From assembly GCA_051747265.1 (NCBI GenBank), contig JBNJFY010000001.1, positions 248,001 through 312,000 on the forward strand: DNA of 64,000 bases. Reading direction: 5' to 3'. Made by a program: the position numbers and the translations under genes. The notes beneath the pieces were generated by a model. That model saw nothing but the letters and a program-made list of their open reading frames with translations. It did no database searches and had not been told where the DNA came from. This document shows, piece by piece, positions 8,461 through 18,171 of this stretch. Every line of letters starts with the position of its first letter. Within the stretch, counting starts at the first letter, position 1. This DNA comes from JBNJFY01 sp051747265. GTDB taxonomy: Bacteria; Bacteroidota; Rhodothermia; Balneolales; Balneolaceae.

Positions 8461-8623
8461 ATTTTGGGTGATAGCCGCACATCGGAGATTGGCGCGGGTA
8501 TGCAACTAGCGTTGAGGGCCTGGCGATAACGTTGTGCTGCGGTTCATCAGCGAAACACTGCGAGATTTTTTTCAACCAATTTATCGCACTATTGATATGA
8601 GCGACCTATCGTATTTACTATCC

Positions 8624-9718
8624 CTATTTTAAGTACGTCTTAAACTGTCCGCGTATCAGATTATGAAAGTGATATACCCCCTGCTCCCTTTTGGCTGAGT
8701 ACCGTCCTTTATCGTATCCATTGGATTCCAGCCCCTTCTGGACATATTCGCAGATTTCAATATCCTCCTGCTGAATTTGTTCACTGTACCCCAAGTCTTC
8801 CTGTATAGCTTCCTCACGTCCCGGCGAGTCCACATCATCGTAATAATAATCGAAATGTATCCGGCAGTGGCCTGCGTCCACGGGTTCTACAATATTCATC
8901 TGCAGACGTCCGGGTAGGATATTGAACATATAGTTGGGGAATACGAAGTAATAAAACGCCTCCCCGGAATCCTCCGAGTAGATGTTTTTGCCCTGCTGAA
9001 AGGGACTGTATTGCAGGGAATGATACTCCTCGGTTTCGGTCACGTACTGCTTGTAATCCAGCAGCTTGGCCAGTTCCGGATGCACAATGGGCACATGATA
9101 GCCTTCCAGATAATTATCCACATACACCTTCCAGTTGCAAGCAATATCGTAGGTAACTCGTTTATAAAATTGCTTAGTATTAAGATCATTCGGCTGGATC
9201 CGATCAGTCATACCGGCCAGCATCTGCTCCAGTGGCGGTCCCTCATCAACCAACCGCACAAAAACCAACCCTTGCCATTCCAGAACCGACACGGGGATCA
9301 AACCATAATCTTCCTTGTTAAACAGGTCCGTCTTCTGAAATTGGGGCACCCCGCGAAGCATCCCATCCAACCGATACGTCCACCCGTGATACTTGCACTG
9401 CAGCATGGATCCTTGCTCGCGCTTACAGGCTAACGGTCCGCCTCGATGTCGGCATACGTTATAAAAGGCTTGCAATTGGCCCTGCTTATCTCGAACGACC
9501 ACTATTGGCTGCCCCGCCACTTGCACTGGCACCTGATCGCCCGGCTCAGATACCCACTCCGCAGGCATCACATACTGCCAAAACGGATCCAGCAGAGCGG
9601 TCTTTTCGGTTTCCCAAATCTGATGGCTGGTGTACCACGCCGAAGGAATGGTTTCGGCGGTTTCGATAGATGTAATCTTCAGATCATCGGGATAAATAGG
9701 TGATTCGGAATGCTCCAT
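8624..9718 (-). CDS. Rieske-type ring-hydroxylating oxygenase alpha subunit
   Basis: A 364-residue Rieske non-haem iron oxygenase. The [2Fe-2S] ligands are Cys89/His91 (NVCRHRGG) and Cys108/His111 (QCKYHGW); the mononuclear iron site is in DNYLEGYHVPIVHPEL (His208 and His213), with a third carboxylate expected near the C-terminus. The architecture matches choline monooxygenase-like and aromatic oxygenase alpha subunits. No reductase, ferredoxin or beta subunit lies nearby, so electrons come from elsewhere and the substrate cannot be told. An upstream GTG would add 39 residues (to 9835) that look unlike the family, so the ATG at 9718 is chosen. The neighbouring aldehyde dehydrogenase may be unrelated. 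Confidence 0.9.
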   Translation of the reverse strand: MEHSESPIYPDDLKITSIETAETIPSAWYTSHQIWETEKTALLDPFWQYVMPAEWVSEPGDQVPVQVAGQPIVVVRDKQGQLQAFYNVCRHRGGPLACKREQGSMLQCKYHGWTYRLDGMLRGVPQFQKTDLFNKEDYGLIPVSVLEWQGLVFVRLVDEGPPLEQMLAGMTDRIQPNDLNTKQFYKRVTYDIACNWKVYVDNYLEGYHVPIVHPELAKLLDYKQYVTETEEYHSLQYSPFQQGKNIYSEDSGEAFYYFVFPNYMFNILPGRLQMNIVEPVDAGHCRIHFDYYYDDVDSPGREEAIQEDLGYSEQIQQEDIEICEYVQKGLESNGYDKGRYSAKREQGVYHFHNLIRGQFKTYLK

Positions 9719-9904
9719 AGAGATAATTTTAACTAGTTGATCACAACACAAAAGGAGAACAAGCTCCTCAATCAGTAACGCGGCTCCCCAACCACCAAGA
9801 AATATACTGCTGAGACGGAAGTAATCATACTTCACCCAGCATCCTAAATGCTTGATTATTAGGCTCCAACAGGCTAACGAAGCTATTTATAAAGTATAAC
9901 TGAT

Positions 9905-9937
9905 AAACCTCCAAGGTTTCAAAAACCTTGGAGGTTT
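9905..9937. repeat. Perfect 15-bp palindromic hairpin
   Basis: AAACCTCCAAGGTTT (9905-9919) and its exact reverse complement (9923-9937) flank a 3-base loop. It lies between the stop of the Xaa-Pro peptidase and the start of the Rieske gene, both leftward. There is no U-run on either side, so it is not a typical intrinsic terminator. A degenerate echo (ACCTCAGAGGTTT) lies at about 10001-10015. Hairpins of this sequence are frequent intergenic repeats in Bacteroidota, as far as I recall. Confidence 0.8.
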
Positions 9938-10051
9938 GCAGCTAAGACTATTTATTTTTTCCAAAAAATTCTATCTGACAGGCAAGATTAGCTTTGGTGA
10001 CCACCTCAGAGGTTTCCTGTAAACCCAGTGGTTAATTATCGCTATGCATAC

Positions 10052-11575
10052 TCACTTCAACTGGAACTGCAGAAGCCCCTCTTCCTGCATGATCTGTTCT
10101 ATACTCTCTATATCCCGGGGCAGAAAATCGCTGATCACCTCCACGCCATCTTCGGTGACCACAATCATATCTTCCAGACGAATATAGATCCGATCCTCCG
10201 GCACCCGAAACTGGGGCTCGATCACGAATACCATTCCTTCTTCTAAGGGTACGGAGTAATCACCCACATCATGTACCGACATACCCACGCCGTGCCCAAG
10301 TCCACGATAGGCAGATTCAGCGGATTTTCGGTAGTCTTCCACAAAAGATTCTGCTGCCTGGCGATATCGTGGCTTGGAGAACTGGGTGGCCGCTAAAATA
10401 CTGTCGATTTCCACCAAGGCGTTCTGCTTAATTTCTTGCGGGGTCAATCCTTTTTGGATGTTGTAAAGAACAGCTTCATAAAAACCTAAATAAAAGGTAT
10501 ACAACTCTTTTTGGGTCTGGTTGAACCGACCATTGGCGGGCCACATGCGGGCCAGATCGCTGGTGTAATAATGGTAATCGCCCCCGTAATCCATAAGTAT
10601 CATATCGCCATCCTGGGCGGGGCGCACGCTGCCGTGATAGTGATTCATATAGGCATCCGGTCCCACATGCACCAAGGCATAATAGGCGTCTCCCTGGTAT
10701 CCGTTTTTCTGATAGATGTATTTTCCAATCGCTTCTAACTCATACGGTGTGGTTCCCACTTCCGTGGATCGGATAGATTCTTCGATTACCTGAGCTTGTA
10801 ATCGCATCGATTCGTCAATCAGGGCTAGTTCACGGTCGCTCTTAATTTTCCGCATTTCATCCAGAATGGGAGTTAGATCCTTCTCTTCCAGACTCGACAT
10901 TCGCTTCTGCAGCTGTCGATTGATGTGCTGGTATCTAGGTTGACGTTGATCGAGAGGATCTCGGTCCACATCTTCCCACTTGCGATGAGCCATAGATCGA
11001 GTCATCGCCTGTTTTTCCAAGGGGGCTTGCTGCACATACAGAGCTTGAGTCGAACTGCGATCGCGGACGCTTCTAAGATCGGAAAGCAGCTCATCCACTG
11101 ATTTCACATGATCAATACCAGTGCCCTCCCGGATGAGCGTTTCATCTTCGGCGGCTAGCACCTTACCCTCGCCATACTCTCTTCGCTCATCACGAGCGGA
11201 TAGATACAGCGTGGCCTCCCGCTTCTGCCCATCCAAAATAAGATAGGCGTGTGGCGCTTCAACTCCGGTTAAATAGTAAAAGGAGTTATACTGCCTGAAA
11301 TGCTCATACCCATCGGGGGCGGGGGCGCCAGCCAATACGGCAATCGCCTGTGATCCGATCTGATCATATACTCGATCTCGTCGATCAGTAAACTCTTCAG
11401 CAGGGAAATGAGTGGAAAATAGGGAGCGGTCTTCCACCTTCTGAGATGCATTCCAGTCCCCCTCAGGCCGTTCGGCAGGTTGACATCCCCACCAAATTAT
11501 ACTGGATAACCCAAGCACCAGAATCGAGATAAGCGTTTGCTTGCTTCGTGATAGCAACCCCTTCATACACACCAT
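10052..11575 (-). CDS. Xaa-Pro aminopeptidase, M24 family, probable lipoprotein
   Basis: A 507-residue aminopeptidase P-type metalloenzyme removing N-terminal residues before proline. It has the N-terminal AMP_N domain (about 50-200) and the C-terminal pita-bread domain. The dinuclear metal ligands are visible: Asp in MDYGGDYHYYTSDLARM, His in GLGHGVGMSVHDVG, Glu in VFVIEPQ and Glu in IRLEDMIVV. The N-terminus has basic residues, a hydrophobic run and a Cys (IIWWGC), suggesting a lipoprotein, although WWG is an unusual lipobox. A GGGA sequence seven bases before the ATG at 11575 favours that start; the ATG at 11566 is an alternative. An exported form would degrade peptides in the periplasm. 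Confidence 0.92.
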   Translation of the reverse strand: MVCMKGLLSRSKQTLISILVLGLSSIIWWGCQPAERPEGDWNASQKVEDRSLFSTHFPAEEFTDRRDRVYDQIGSQAIAVLAGAPAPDGYEHFRQYNSFYYLTGVEAPHAYLILDGQKREATLYLSARDERREYGEGKVLAAEDETLIREGTGIDHVKSVDELLSDLRSVRDRSSTQALYVQQAPLEKQAMTRSMAHRKWEDVDRDPLDQRQPRYQHINRQLQKRMSSLEEKDLTPILDEMRKIKSDRELALIDESMRLQAQVIEESIRSTEVGTTPYELEAIGKYIYQKNGYQGDAYYALVHVGPDAYMNHYHGSVRPAQDGDMILMDYGGDYHYYTSDLARMWPANGRFNQTQKELYTFYLGFYEAVLYNIQKGLTPQEIKQNALVEIDSILAATQFSKPRYRQAAESFVEDYRKSAESAYRGLGHGVGMSVHDVGDYSVPLEEGMVFVIEPQFRVPEDRIYIRLEDMIVVTEDGVEVISDFLPRDIESIEQIMQEEGLLQFQLK

Positions 11576-11738
11576 AGCAGTTCCCTGTTATAAATAATTG
11601 ACTCAAAAATCAGTATAGCCGAGTCACTCACTTCATGCAAAATTTTAATTACCCCTAATCTGAACGAAGAAACCATTTTCCGATCCATCCCTATCATATT
11701 TTTTGTAACCTGTAGTTGTTGAATTTAAAACTACTATT

Positions 11739-13172
11739 ATGGATCGATCCGAAGATTACGCCAGTCCCGAAGAGATACAAGAGGCTTTTCAAACACTACG
11801 AGATCAAGCACCTGCCGTACGCCAACGCACGGCCAAGGAGCGAATTCGGCAGCTGAAAGCGTTGGAAAAAGAATTGATGCGGCGTCGTGATCAACTCAAG
11901 CAGGCGGTGTATGAGGATTTCAAAAAACCGCCCGAAGAGGTGGATCTGACTGAACTATACCCCGTACTGCTGGAAATCAGGCATACTGTCAAGTATTTGA
12001 AAGAATGGATGGCCCCGCAAGGCGTAACCGCACCGCTCCCGTTGATCACCACCCGTTCGCATATTCAATATGAACCCAAGGGCACGGTGTTGATCATTGC
12101 CCCTTGGAATTACCCCTTCAACTTGCTATTTGGTCCCCTGATTTCTGCGCTGGCCGCTGGGAATACGATACTGCTGAAACCCTCGGAATTAGCCCCTCAC
12201 ACCAGTGCTTTTATGAAGGAGCTGGTAGAAGATTTCTTCGATCCCCAGGAAGTTCGGTTGCTGGAAGGAGCGGTAGAGGAAACCCAAGAGCTGCTCAAAT
12301 TACCCTTCGACCATATCTTCTTTACCGGCTCTCCAAGGGTGGGAAAAATTGTGATGAAAGCGGCGGCCGAACATCTCACCTCGGTTACCCTGGAATTGGG
12401 CGGAAAATCTCCTACGGTGGTGCATGAATCGGCACGAATCAAAGATGCCGCCGATAAAATTATTTACGGTAAGTGCACCAATGCCGGGCAGACCTGTATC
12501 GCACCGGACTATATTCTGGTACAAGAATCTGTTAAAGAAGCGCTGGTTGAACACCTTAAAGAAAGCATTCAACAGTTATATGGATCGCCTGATCAGTGGG
12601 TGGGCAATCAGGATTTTGCGCATATCATTAGCGACCAACATTGGAATCGGTTGAAACAAATGCGCGATGAAGCGGTGGAGCAAGGGGCCCAGTTGGAAAC
12701 TAACGCGGTGGAATCCGAGTCGGATCGTTTTTTGGGTCCGGCGTTGCTGGTGGATCCCCCCAATCATGCTCAAGTTCTGGAAGAAGAAATTTTCGGTCCT
12801 TTGCTACCCATCATCAGTTTTAGCCAGTTGGATGAGGCTATTCGGTTCATCAATGATAAACCCAAGCCGTTGGCTATGTATATTTTTTCCCGGGATAAAA
12901 AAGTCACCGATCAACTGCTGCATCGCACGTCCGCCGGGGGTACTTGTGTGAATGATACCTTACTACACTTCCTCCACATGGAGCTTCCATTTGGTGGGGT
13001 CAACAACAGCGGAATGGGGAAAGCACATGGATTTGACGGTTTCAAGGCGTTCTCCAATGAACGAGCAGTCCTGCAACACAACCTGCGGTTTTCCGCCCTT
13101 AAAGCACTTTATCCGCCCTATACTAATTTCAAACAAAAATTGGTGGATATACTAATTCGCTGGATCCGGTGA
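11739..13172 (+). CDS. Aldehyde dehydrogenase family protein (class 3-like)
   Basis: A 477-residue NAD(P)-dependent aldehyde dehydrogenase of the short, class 3 / fatty-aldehyde type, oxidising aldehydes to acids. The general base is Glu219 in LELGGKSP and the nucleophile Cys253 in NAGQTCIAPDY; the nucleotide-binding FTGSPRVGK and the C-terminal PFGGVNNSGMG block are present. The C-terminus is hydrophobic and basic (KLVDILIRWIR), reminiscent of membrane-associated fatty-aldehyde dehydrogenases. The stop codon lies one base before the CAGTG element at 13174. Lipid genes follow downstream, so a role in fatty-aldehyde turnover is possible but inferred. Confidence 0.93.
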   Translation: MDRSEDYASPEEIQEAFQTLRDQAPAVRQRTAKERIRQLKALEKELMRRRDQLKQAVYEDFKKPPEEVDLTELYPVLLEIRHTVKYLKEWMAPQGVTAPLPLITTRSHIQYEPKGTVLIIAPWNYPFNLLFGPLISALAAGNTILLKPSELAPHTSAFMKELVEDFFDPQEVRLLEGAVEETQELLKLPFDHIFFTGSPRVGKIVMKAAAEHLTSVTLELGGKSPTVVHESARIKDAADKIIYGKCTNAGQTCIAPDYILVQESVKEALVEHLKESIQQLYGSPDQWVGNQDFAHIISDQHWNRLKQMRDEAVEQGAQLETNAVESESDRFLGPALLVDPPNHAQVLEEEIFGPLLPIISFSQLDEAIRFINDKPKPLAMYIFSRDKKVTDQLLHRTSAGGTCVNDTLLHFLHMELPFGGVNNSGMGKAHGFDGFKAFSNERAVLQHNLRFSALKALYPPYTNFKQKLVDILIRWIR

Positions 13173-13173
13173 T

Positions 13174-13326
13174 CAGTGATCAGTGATCAGTGTGACAGTG
13201 CTTCAGTGTGTCAGAATCCTTGCTGAAGTTGGTTTTCGATACCTCTACGCTACATTTGGGGGTAGGGCAAGAAGTTTAAAATCACCAAATAAACTGACAC
13301 ACTGAAGCACTGAAGCACTGATCACT
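13174..13326. repeat. CAGTG octamer inverted-arm element (B2)
   Basis: Left arm 13174-13214 is tandem CAGTGAT/CAGTGTGA/CAGTGCTT/CAGTGTGT units; right arm 13294-13326 is the inverted counterpart (CTGACACACTGAAGCACTG and onward). The 79-bp centre begins with a CCTTGCTGAAG core. The left arm starts one base after the TGA stop of the aldehyde dehydrogenase. The following 13327-13563 is AT-rich leader sequence of the patatin gene with no gene seen. Function unknown; it could be a mobile element remnant or a structured 3' untranslated region. Confidence 0.85.
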
Positions 13327-13563
13327 CCAATCCATTTACTTTCAACAAGATGGAGTTACAAGGGGCCTCACTAGTGTTGTCCAACCTGTTATTACAGGTA
13401 CATGCAATTAATTTAATATTGAACTAAAAAGCGGGAGTAGATGTTATAGGAGTTAATTTGTTCCCACTTTACATATACATTTTTCTAATCCGCATTCCCT
13501 TTATTAATCCCCTTAGCTTAGCTAGAATACCATAAATCATTTGAATACGTTGTAATACCATAT

Positions 13564-14802
13564 ATGACTAAGAAGAAGACATCCAAAATCGGATTGGCTT
13601 GTGCGGGAGGCGCTATCGAAGGCGCGGCCTACGAAATCGGGGCTTTGGTGGCTCTGGAACAAGCCATGGACGGCGTCGAGTTTGAAGACCTGGATATTTA
13701 CGTCGGTGTGAGCGCCGGCGCATTTATCAATTCCTGTTTGGCCAACGGTATCGATGCGCCTACGTTATCCAAAGCATTCATTTCCAAAGCCCCGGGAGTG
13801 ATGTCGATCCAGCCGGGTACATTTTTTAAGCCGGCTCTTGCTGAATATCGTAAGCGATTATTCAAGCTTCCCGGCCTCATTGGTAAATCAGTTTGGGATT
13901 ATGTAACTAATCCACTGGATATCAGCTTGTCTGGGTCATTTGCCCAAATGACTGATGCCTTACCGGTGGGTCTGTTTGATAATTCCTCTATCCGAAAGTT
14001 TTTGCACCAGAATTTTGAGATGGAGGGGCGAACTGACGATTTTCGGAATTTGGATAAAGTTTTACGAGTCATCGCCACCAACCTGGAAAGCGGCGAGATT
14101 GTGCGTTTTGGAGAACCACCGTACGACGATATTCCCATTTCTCAAGCGGTTCAGGCATCCACCGCGCTACCCTTTTTGTACACCCCTGTTGAGATTCATG
14201 GAGATTACTACATTGATGGTGTAGCCCGGCGAACGGTGCATGCCAGTACCGCGCTAAAGGCCGGAGCTGACCTGGTCTTCTGCATCAACCCCATCGTTCC
14301 TGTTGACGCTAAAATGGCCCGAGAAGTGGATAAAGCAATCCAGCGGAACTTGCTGGATTCGGGGCTGCCCACCATCCTGTCCCAGACCTTCCGCATGATG
14401 ATCTACTCTCGCATGCATACCGGGTTTAAAAACTACGAGTATACCTATCCGGATGCCGACCTGCTGGTTTTTGAGCCCAAGCCCAGCGATTATCGCATGT
14501 TCTATACCAACATTTTCAGTTTTGAAAACCGTAAGGAAGTCTGTGAATACGCCTACCATACCACCCGTCGCGATTTACTGAACCGCGCCGATGAGCTGGA
14601 ACCGGTTCTGGAAAAGTACGGCATTACGCTAAATCGATCCGTACTGGAAGATGAAACCAAAACCTTATATCCAAAATATATGGATAAGCAGCGTCGTATC
14701 GGTGGTCACCAATCCCTTAAACAGGTAGATGAGGTATTAGACACCCTAAATCGTATCCTCGATGATATTGAGGATTTACAGGATAAGGGCGAAGCTGCCT
14801 AG
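13564..14802 (+). CDS. Patatin-like phospholipase
   Basis: A 412-residue patatin-domain acyl hydrolase that should cleave acyl groups from phospholipids or similar lipids. The oxyanion-hole region is LACAGGAIEGAAYEIG (glycines near 14-20), the nucleophile is Ser50 in GVSAG, and the dyad Asp is in YIDGVARR, where DG-A replaces the common DGG. About 130 residues after the catalytic core have no assigned domain. It has no signal peptide, so it is probably cytosolic or membrane-peripheral. It is convergent with the acyltransferase gene, whose stop is 22 bp away; this pairing suggests linked acyl-chain remodelling, but it is only context. Confidence 0.9.
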   Translation: MTKKKTSKIGLACAGGAIEGAAYEIGALVALEQAMDGVEFEDLDIYVGVSAGAFINSCLANGIDAPTLSKAFISKAPGVMSIQPGTFFKPALAEYRKRLFKLPGLIGKSVWDYVTNPLDISLSGSFAQMTDALPVGLFDNSSIRKFLHQNFEMEGRTDDFRNLDKVLRVIATNLESGEIVRFGEPPYDDIPISQAVQASTALPFLYTPVEIHGDYYIDGVARRTVHASTALKAGADLVFCINPIVPVDAKMAREVDKAIQRNLLDSGLPTILSQTFRMMIYSRMHTGFKNYEYTYPDADLLVFEPKPSDYRMFYTNIFSFENRKEVCEYAYHTTRRDLLNRADELEPVLEKYGITLNRSVLEDETKTLYPKYMDKQRRIGGHQSLKQVDEVLDTLNRILDDIEDLQDKGEAA

Positions 14803-14824
14803 TAGGCTAGGTTATGTTGCGATT

Positions 14825-16141
14825 TTATGAATAAGACTCATCGCGCTCATCGCCTGTCATATCCTGGGGTAATGGGTTCTCCTTAAGCATCCAGAGAAAT
14901 GCCCCTTCGCGCTGTTTCCGCTCTTTTTTACTGAGTCCCCGGTATCCATAGGGAGGTTTGCGGAGCCGCTGGATCAAAGCGATCAAAAACCAGCCCAGAG
15001 GTATATAATACGCCCAAATATCCAAGTCGCGCATAAACGCATGTAGTCTGTTCTTGGCTTTTGGACGATGCTGATCGCGATATTGCTTGATAAATACAAA
15101 CGGCCATCCCGTGGGTATGACATGCCGAATTTTGCCGTCCATATTGCGAAGCGCTTGCCACCACTCTTTTAGCTTATATGGTTGTTGTCCGTACTCATCC
15201 ACCGCCTCATTCAATTTCTCCTGCATAACCTCTCGGATTTCAGCGGCTACATCAGTTAAGGTATTTTTTTGCGGATTCTGCGGATCATCTCCTCGATCCT
15301 CGATCATTTTATTCACATCAATCGGATCACCCACCAGAAATTTCATATTGCAGGGGAAGGCCAGATAAAATACAAACGGGAACAACAGCACTAAAAAGAT
15401 GATGGGGACGGGCAGAAATGGGATTCCCAAGGTTTTATAAGCCAACTTATCCAGCCATTTGAAAGTAATACTGGTGGGGTTAACCCATTCCGCGTTAATG
15501 GAATAAACCGGATAGACGGGTACATTGTGTCGTGCGGCCAGTACCACAAAGCTGGAGTAAAAGTGCTGTAACTGATATCGGCGCGTGAACCCTTTTCCAA
15601 TACCCGGTATTCCTTCTGGATAGTAGATGACCTTATGCCCATGCTTGAGTAGATAGTCGTAGTTATCAAACTTCATATCTACGCCCCCACATTTGCGCCA
15701 CCAATCGGGAATGCCATAGGGTCGCATCCACCACTTTTGGGAGAGCGATGGTGAATAAACCGATCGAAACTTAGTCGCTTTCTTAAAACCCTGATCCCGC
15801 CACATCAATCCATCCAATACCATGGCGTCAAAGGGCAGGGCATTTCCACTGTGATTGGTGGCCAATATTACCGGTCCTTGCTCGGGAACTTTATCCGCGC
15901 CAATAATTTCCGCCCGAAAATAATTATCAATAATGGGCTCCATCACATCGTGGGCAAGCGAATACACATAATCCCAATCGATAGGGTCATACGCGCCTTG
16001 TAGGTGGCCGGCTTCCGGAAATTCTCGGGAATCCGCCCGGCGCAGGGGATCAAACGGTTCAAATAGTTCCTCCATCACCTCTTCATCAGAGAGATCCAGT
16101 GGAATATCGAAAAGTATTTTGGGCCGCTTTTTGGACATCAT
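14825..16141 (-). CDS. PlsC-like lysophospholipid acyltransferase family protein
   Basis: About 438 residues with an acyltransferase core of the 1-acyl-glycerol-3-phosphate type. Motif I appears as ATNHSGNALPFDAM, motif III as YYPEGIPG. The His-to-Asp distance is H-x7-D rather than the textbook H-x4-D. Hydrophobic segments IPFLPVPIIFLVLLFPFVFY and DIWAYYIPLGWFLIALI suggest membrane anchoring. The N-terminal 100 residues are acidic and outside the catalytic domain. The longest frame would start with TTG at 16171; ATGs at 16141 and 16138 are more likely. It probably acylates a lipid backbone; the substrate is not evident. Confidence 0.85.
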   Translation of the reverse strand: MMSKKRPKILFDIPLDLSDEEVMEELFEPFDPLRRADSREFPEAGHLQGAYDPIDWDYVYSLAHDVMEPIIDNYFRAEIIGADKVPEQGPVILATNHSGNALPFDAMVLDGLMWRDQGFKKATKFRSVYSPSLSQKWWMRPYGIPDWWRKCGGVDMKFDNYDYLLKHGHKVIYYPEGIPGIGKGFTRRYQLQHFYSSFVVLAARHNVPVYPVYSINAEWVNPTSITFKWLDKLAYKTLGIPFLPVPIIFLVLLFPFVFYLAFPCNMKFLVGDPIDVNKMIEDRGDDPQNPQKNTLTDVAAEIREVMQEKLNEAVDEYGQQPYKLKEWWQALRNMDGKIRHVIPTGWPFVFIKQYRDQHRPKAKNRLHAFMRDLDIWAYYIPLGWFLIALIQRLRKPPYGYRGLSKKERKQREGAFLWMLKENPLPQDMTGDERDESYS

Positions 16142-16285
16142 TCCCCATCTATTTTCAGGATCTAAAATCAAGGTATAGAGCGGACCAGCAAAAACAAAAT
16201 GGTCTTCGTACCCTTCACTGATAGGTGGGATTAGGAATGCTGGACCCCCCTTTTACTTCAAGGTGATGGAGGAATCGTCCAACAT

Positions 16286-17992
16286 TTATTTACCGAATAA
16301 GGCCAGGCCGGCTCCGATAATCAACAAGGGCAGCCAGATTTCGGGGCCGGATTCCAAGATTAAGCCCAACACGCCCCCCAGGATACAGGAGCCAGCGATG
16401 ATACCACTGCGCAGCCCATCCAGCGGACTTTCATTGGGATTTTCATTCAGATGCTCATCGATATAACGGGCTACATCGGACATCAACTGGGGTAACCGGA
16501 TCACCGTGTCCACCAGCTCCGGGCCGCCACGCAAAAATTCTTGACCCAATTCCAGCGGATTGTACTGCTTGCGATATATGGAAGCCACATGACGACGCGA
16601 CACTTTGGGAATATCCAGCTTGGGATCCAGCATTACGCCCACTCCTTCGTAGGTGACCAGCGCTTTGACCATCAGGGTCATCTCTACCGGGAAGAAGATT
16701 TTGTACTCCCCGCCAATACGCAGGGATTCCAAGATTAATTGTCCCAAACTGAATTCTCCTCGGGAGGAATAGATCTCATAACGTCGGAATAGATCAGACA
16801 CCGCTCGGCGAAATCCTTTGGGATCTCCGCCGGAACCAACTTTGGCGATATCTAACAAATATTTGGCGGATCCGTCCACATCGCCACTGACCAACGCATA
16901 GAAATAATAGAGCAGATATCGTCGGGTTTTATCATCAAATCGGCCCACCATGCCTAGATCAATAAATCCCACTTTGGGCCCCGGTAAGATTAACAAGTTG
17001 CCGGGATGCAGGTCGGCATGAAAGAAACCATCATCGTACAGCATTTTGATGATCGCGTGAGCACCGAGGGAGACCAGTTTTTCCCGATCGGCCTGGGAAA
17101 GATTCTGAACGCGTTTATCACTGGGTTTCAATCCGTCTAAAAACTCCATACAAAGAACCGATTCGGTACTCAGCTCCCGATAGATGTCTGGAAATACAAT
17201 CCCCTTTTCATCCTCAAAATTGGCCGCAAACAGTTCGGCGTGATCGGCTTCATAGGTCAGGTTCACTTCTTTGGCCGTATAGGAACAAAACTCATTGATG
17301 ATCATCTGCGGCTGATACTGGGGAATCAACCACTCCAGAAAACCGCTGACCATCTGCAACAAACGGATATCGGTTAAAATGGCATCCGTGATACCCGGTT
17401 TGATAATCTTAAGTACCACCTTGTCACCGTTGCTGGTTACCGCGCGATGGGTTTGCGCTATTGAGGCTGATGCCAAAGGCGTTTCCTGGATATGCCGGAA
17501 ATACCGATCCAACGGACGCCCCAACTCTTTTTCCAAAATGGCTTTAATTTCGGGATAGGGGACATTCGGCAAGCGATCCAACAGATTTTTCAGCTCATCG
17601 GTGACCTCTTTAGGGAGAATATCTTCCCGAATGGCCATAATCTGTCCTAGTTTTACGTAGGTGGGTCCCAGCATTTCCAGACGGCGCCGTAGTTGAACCG
17701 CAAAAGGCAGATCTCGTAGCTCTTTTTTAATAAAGGGTCGGGTTATAAACGCCCAGAACCGCGTACCGGGAGAGCGCAGTCCCTTTCTACGATGTTTGGG
17801 TAAAGCGTCTGCTGTAGATACAACCGCTCCCATAATCAATCCCAGTACATGCCGGTAAATCAAGAAAAATCGCCGGACCATCCCTTTGTACGGTTCCAGC
17901 GGGTGAAAGGAAATGGTTTGCTTGTGTTTCTTTTTCCGTTGCTCTCTCTCTTCAGAATCGGTATTCGTTGAGTTGGACTGCCCGTTAGACAT
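16286..17992 (-). CDS. AarF/ABC1/UbiB family protein kinase-like protein
   Basis: A UbiB-type atypical kinase, about 568 residues from the ATG used. Family motifs are the KxGQ region (YVKLGQIMAIREDILP), the A-rich loop (ASIAQTHRA), the catalytic FHADLHPGNLLI and the metal-binding GFIDLGMVG. Two C-terminal hydrophobic segments (SGIIAGSCILGGVLGLIL and WLPLLIIGAGLALF) anchor it in the membrane. Family members support isoprenoid-quinone synthesis or lipid homeostasis and are ATPases more than protein kinases. An in-frame TTG at 18088 would add a 32-residue Ser/Asp-rich tail whose codons look plausible, so the start is uncertain. The upstream phasin terminator separates it from that gene. Confidence 0.9.
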   Translation of the reverse strand: MSNGQSNSTNTDSEEREQRKKKHKQTISFHPLEPYKGMVRRFFLIYRHVLGLIMGAVVSTADALPKHRRKGLRSPGTRFWAFITRPFIKKELRDLPFAVQLRRRLEMLGPTYVKLGQIMAIREDILPKEVTDELKNLLDRLPNVPYPEIKAILEKELGRPLDRYFRHIQETPLASASIAQTHRAVTSNGDKVVLKIIKPGITDAILTDIRLLQMVSGFLEWLIPQYQPQMIINEFCSYTAKEVNLTYEADHAELFAANFEDEKGIVFPDIYRELSTESVLCMEFLDGLKPSDKRVQNLSQADREKLVSLGAHAIIKMLYDDGFFHADLHPGNLLILPGPKVGFIDLGMVGRFDDKTRRYLLYYFYALVSGDVDGSAKYLLDIAKVGSGGDPKGFRRAVSDLFRRYEIYSSRGEFSLGQLILESLRIGGEYKIFFPVEMTLMVKALVTYEGVGVMLDPKLDIPKVSRRHVASIYRKQYNPLELGQEFLRGGPELVDTVIRLPQLMSDVARYIDEHLNENPNESPLDGLRSGIIAGSCILGGVLGLILESGPEIWLPLLIIGAGLALFGK

Positions 17993-18171
17993 AGACGAAC
18001 CAGTCGCGCCATCCCGTAGATCTTCTGGGGAGGTGGAATCCACATCCGGGGAATAATTTTCAACTGATATGTCTGAAGAGCTGCTCAAGAGGGTTTAAAA
18101 TCAAATTCGTTTGCGCACCTGATATGTGTGCAGAAATCATACCATCAACACAATATAGTGAACCACAACCG

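Noticed and set aside
8300..8575. Minus-strand open frame of 91 codons after hisA
   Set aside because: It runs through the REP-like palindromes, has low-complexity, non-protein-like sequence and no ribosome site.
9719..9835. N-terminal extension of the Rieske protein from a GTG start
   Set aside because: The 39 extra residues are unlike the family and include an odd Leu/Cys-rich run; ATG at 9718 gives the normal start.
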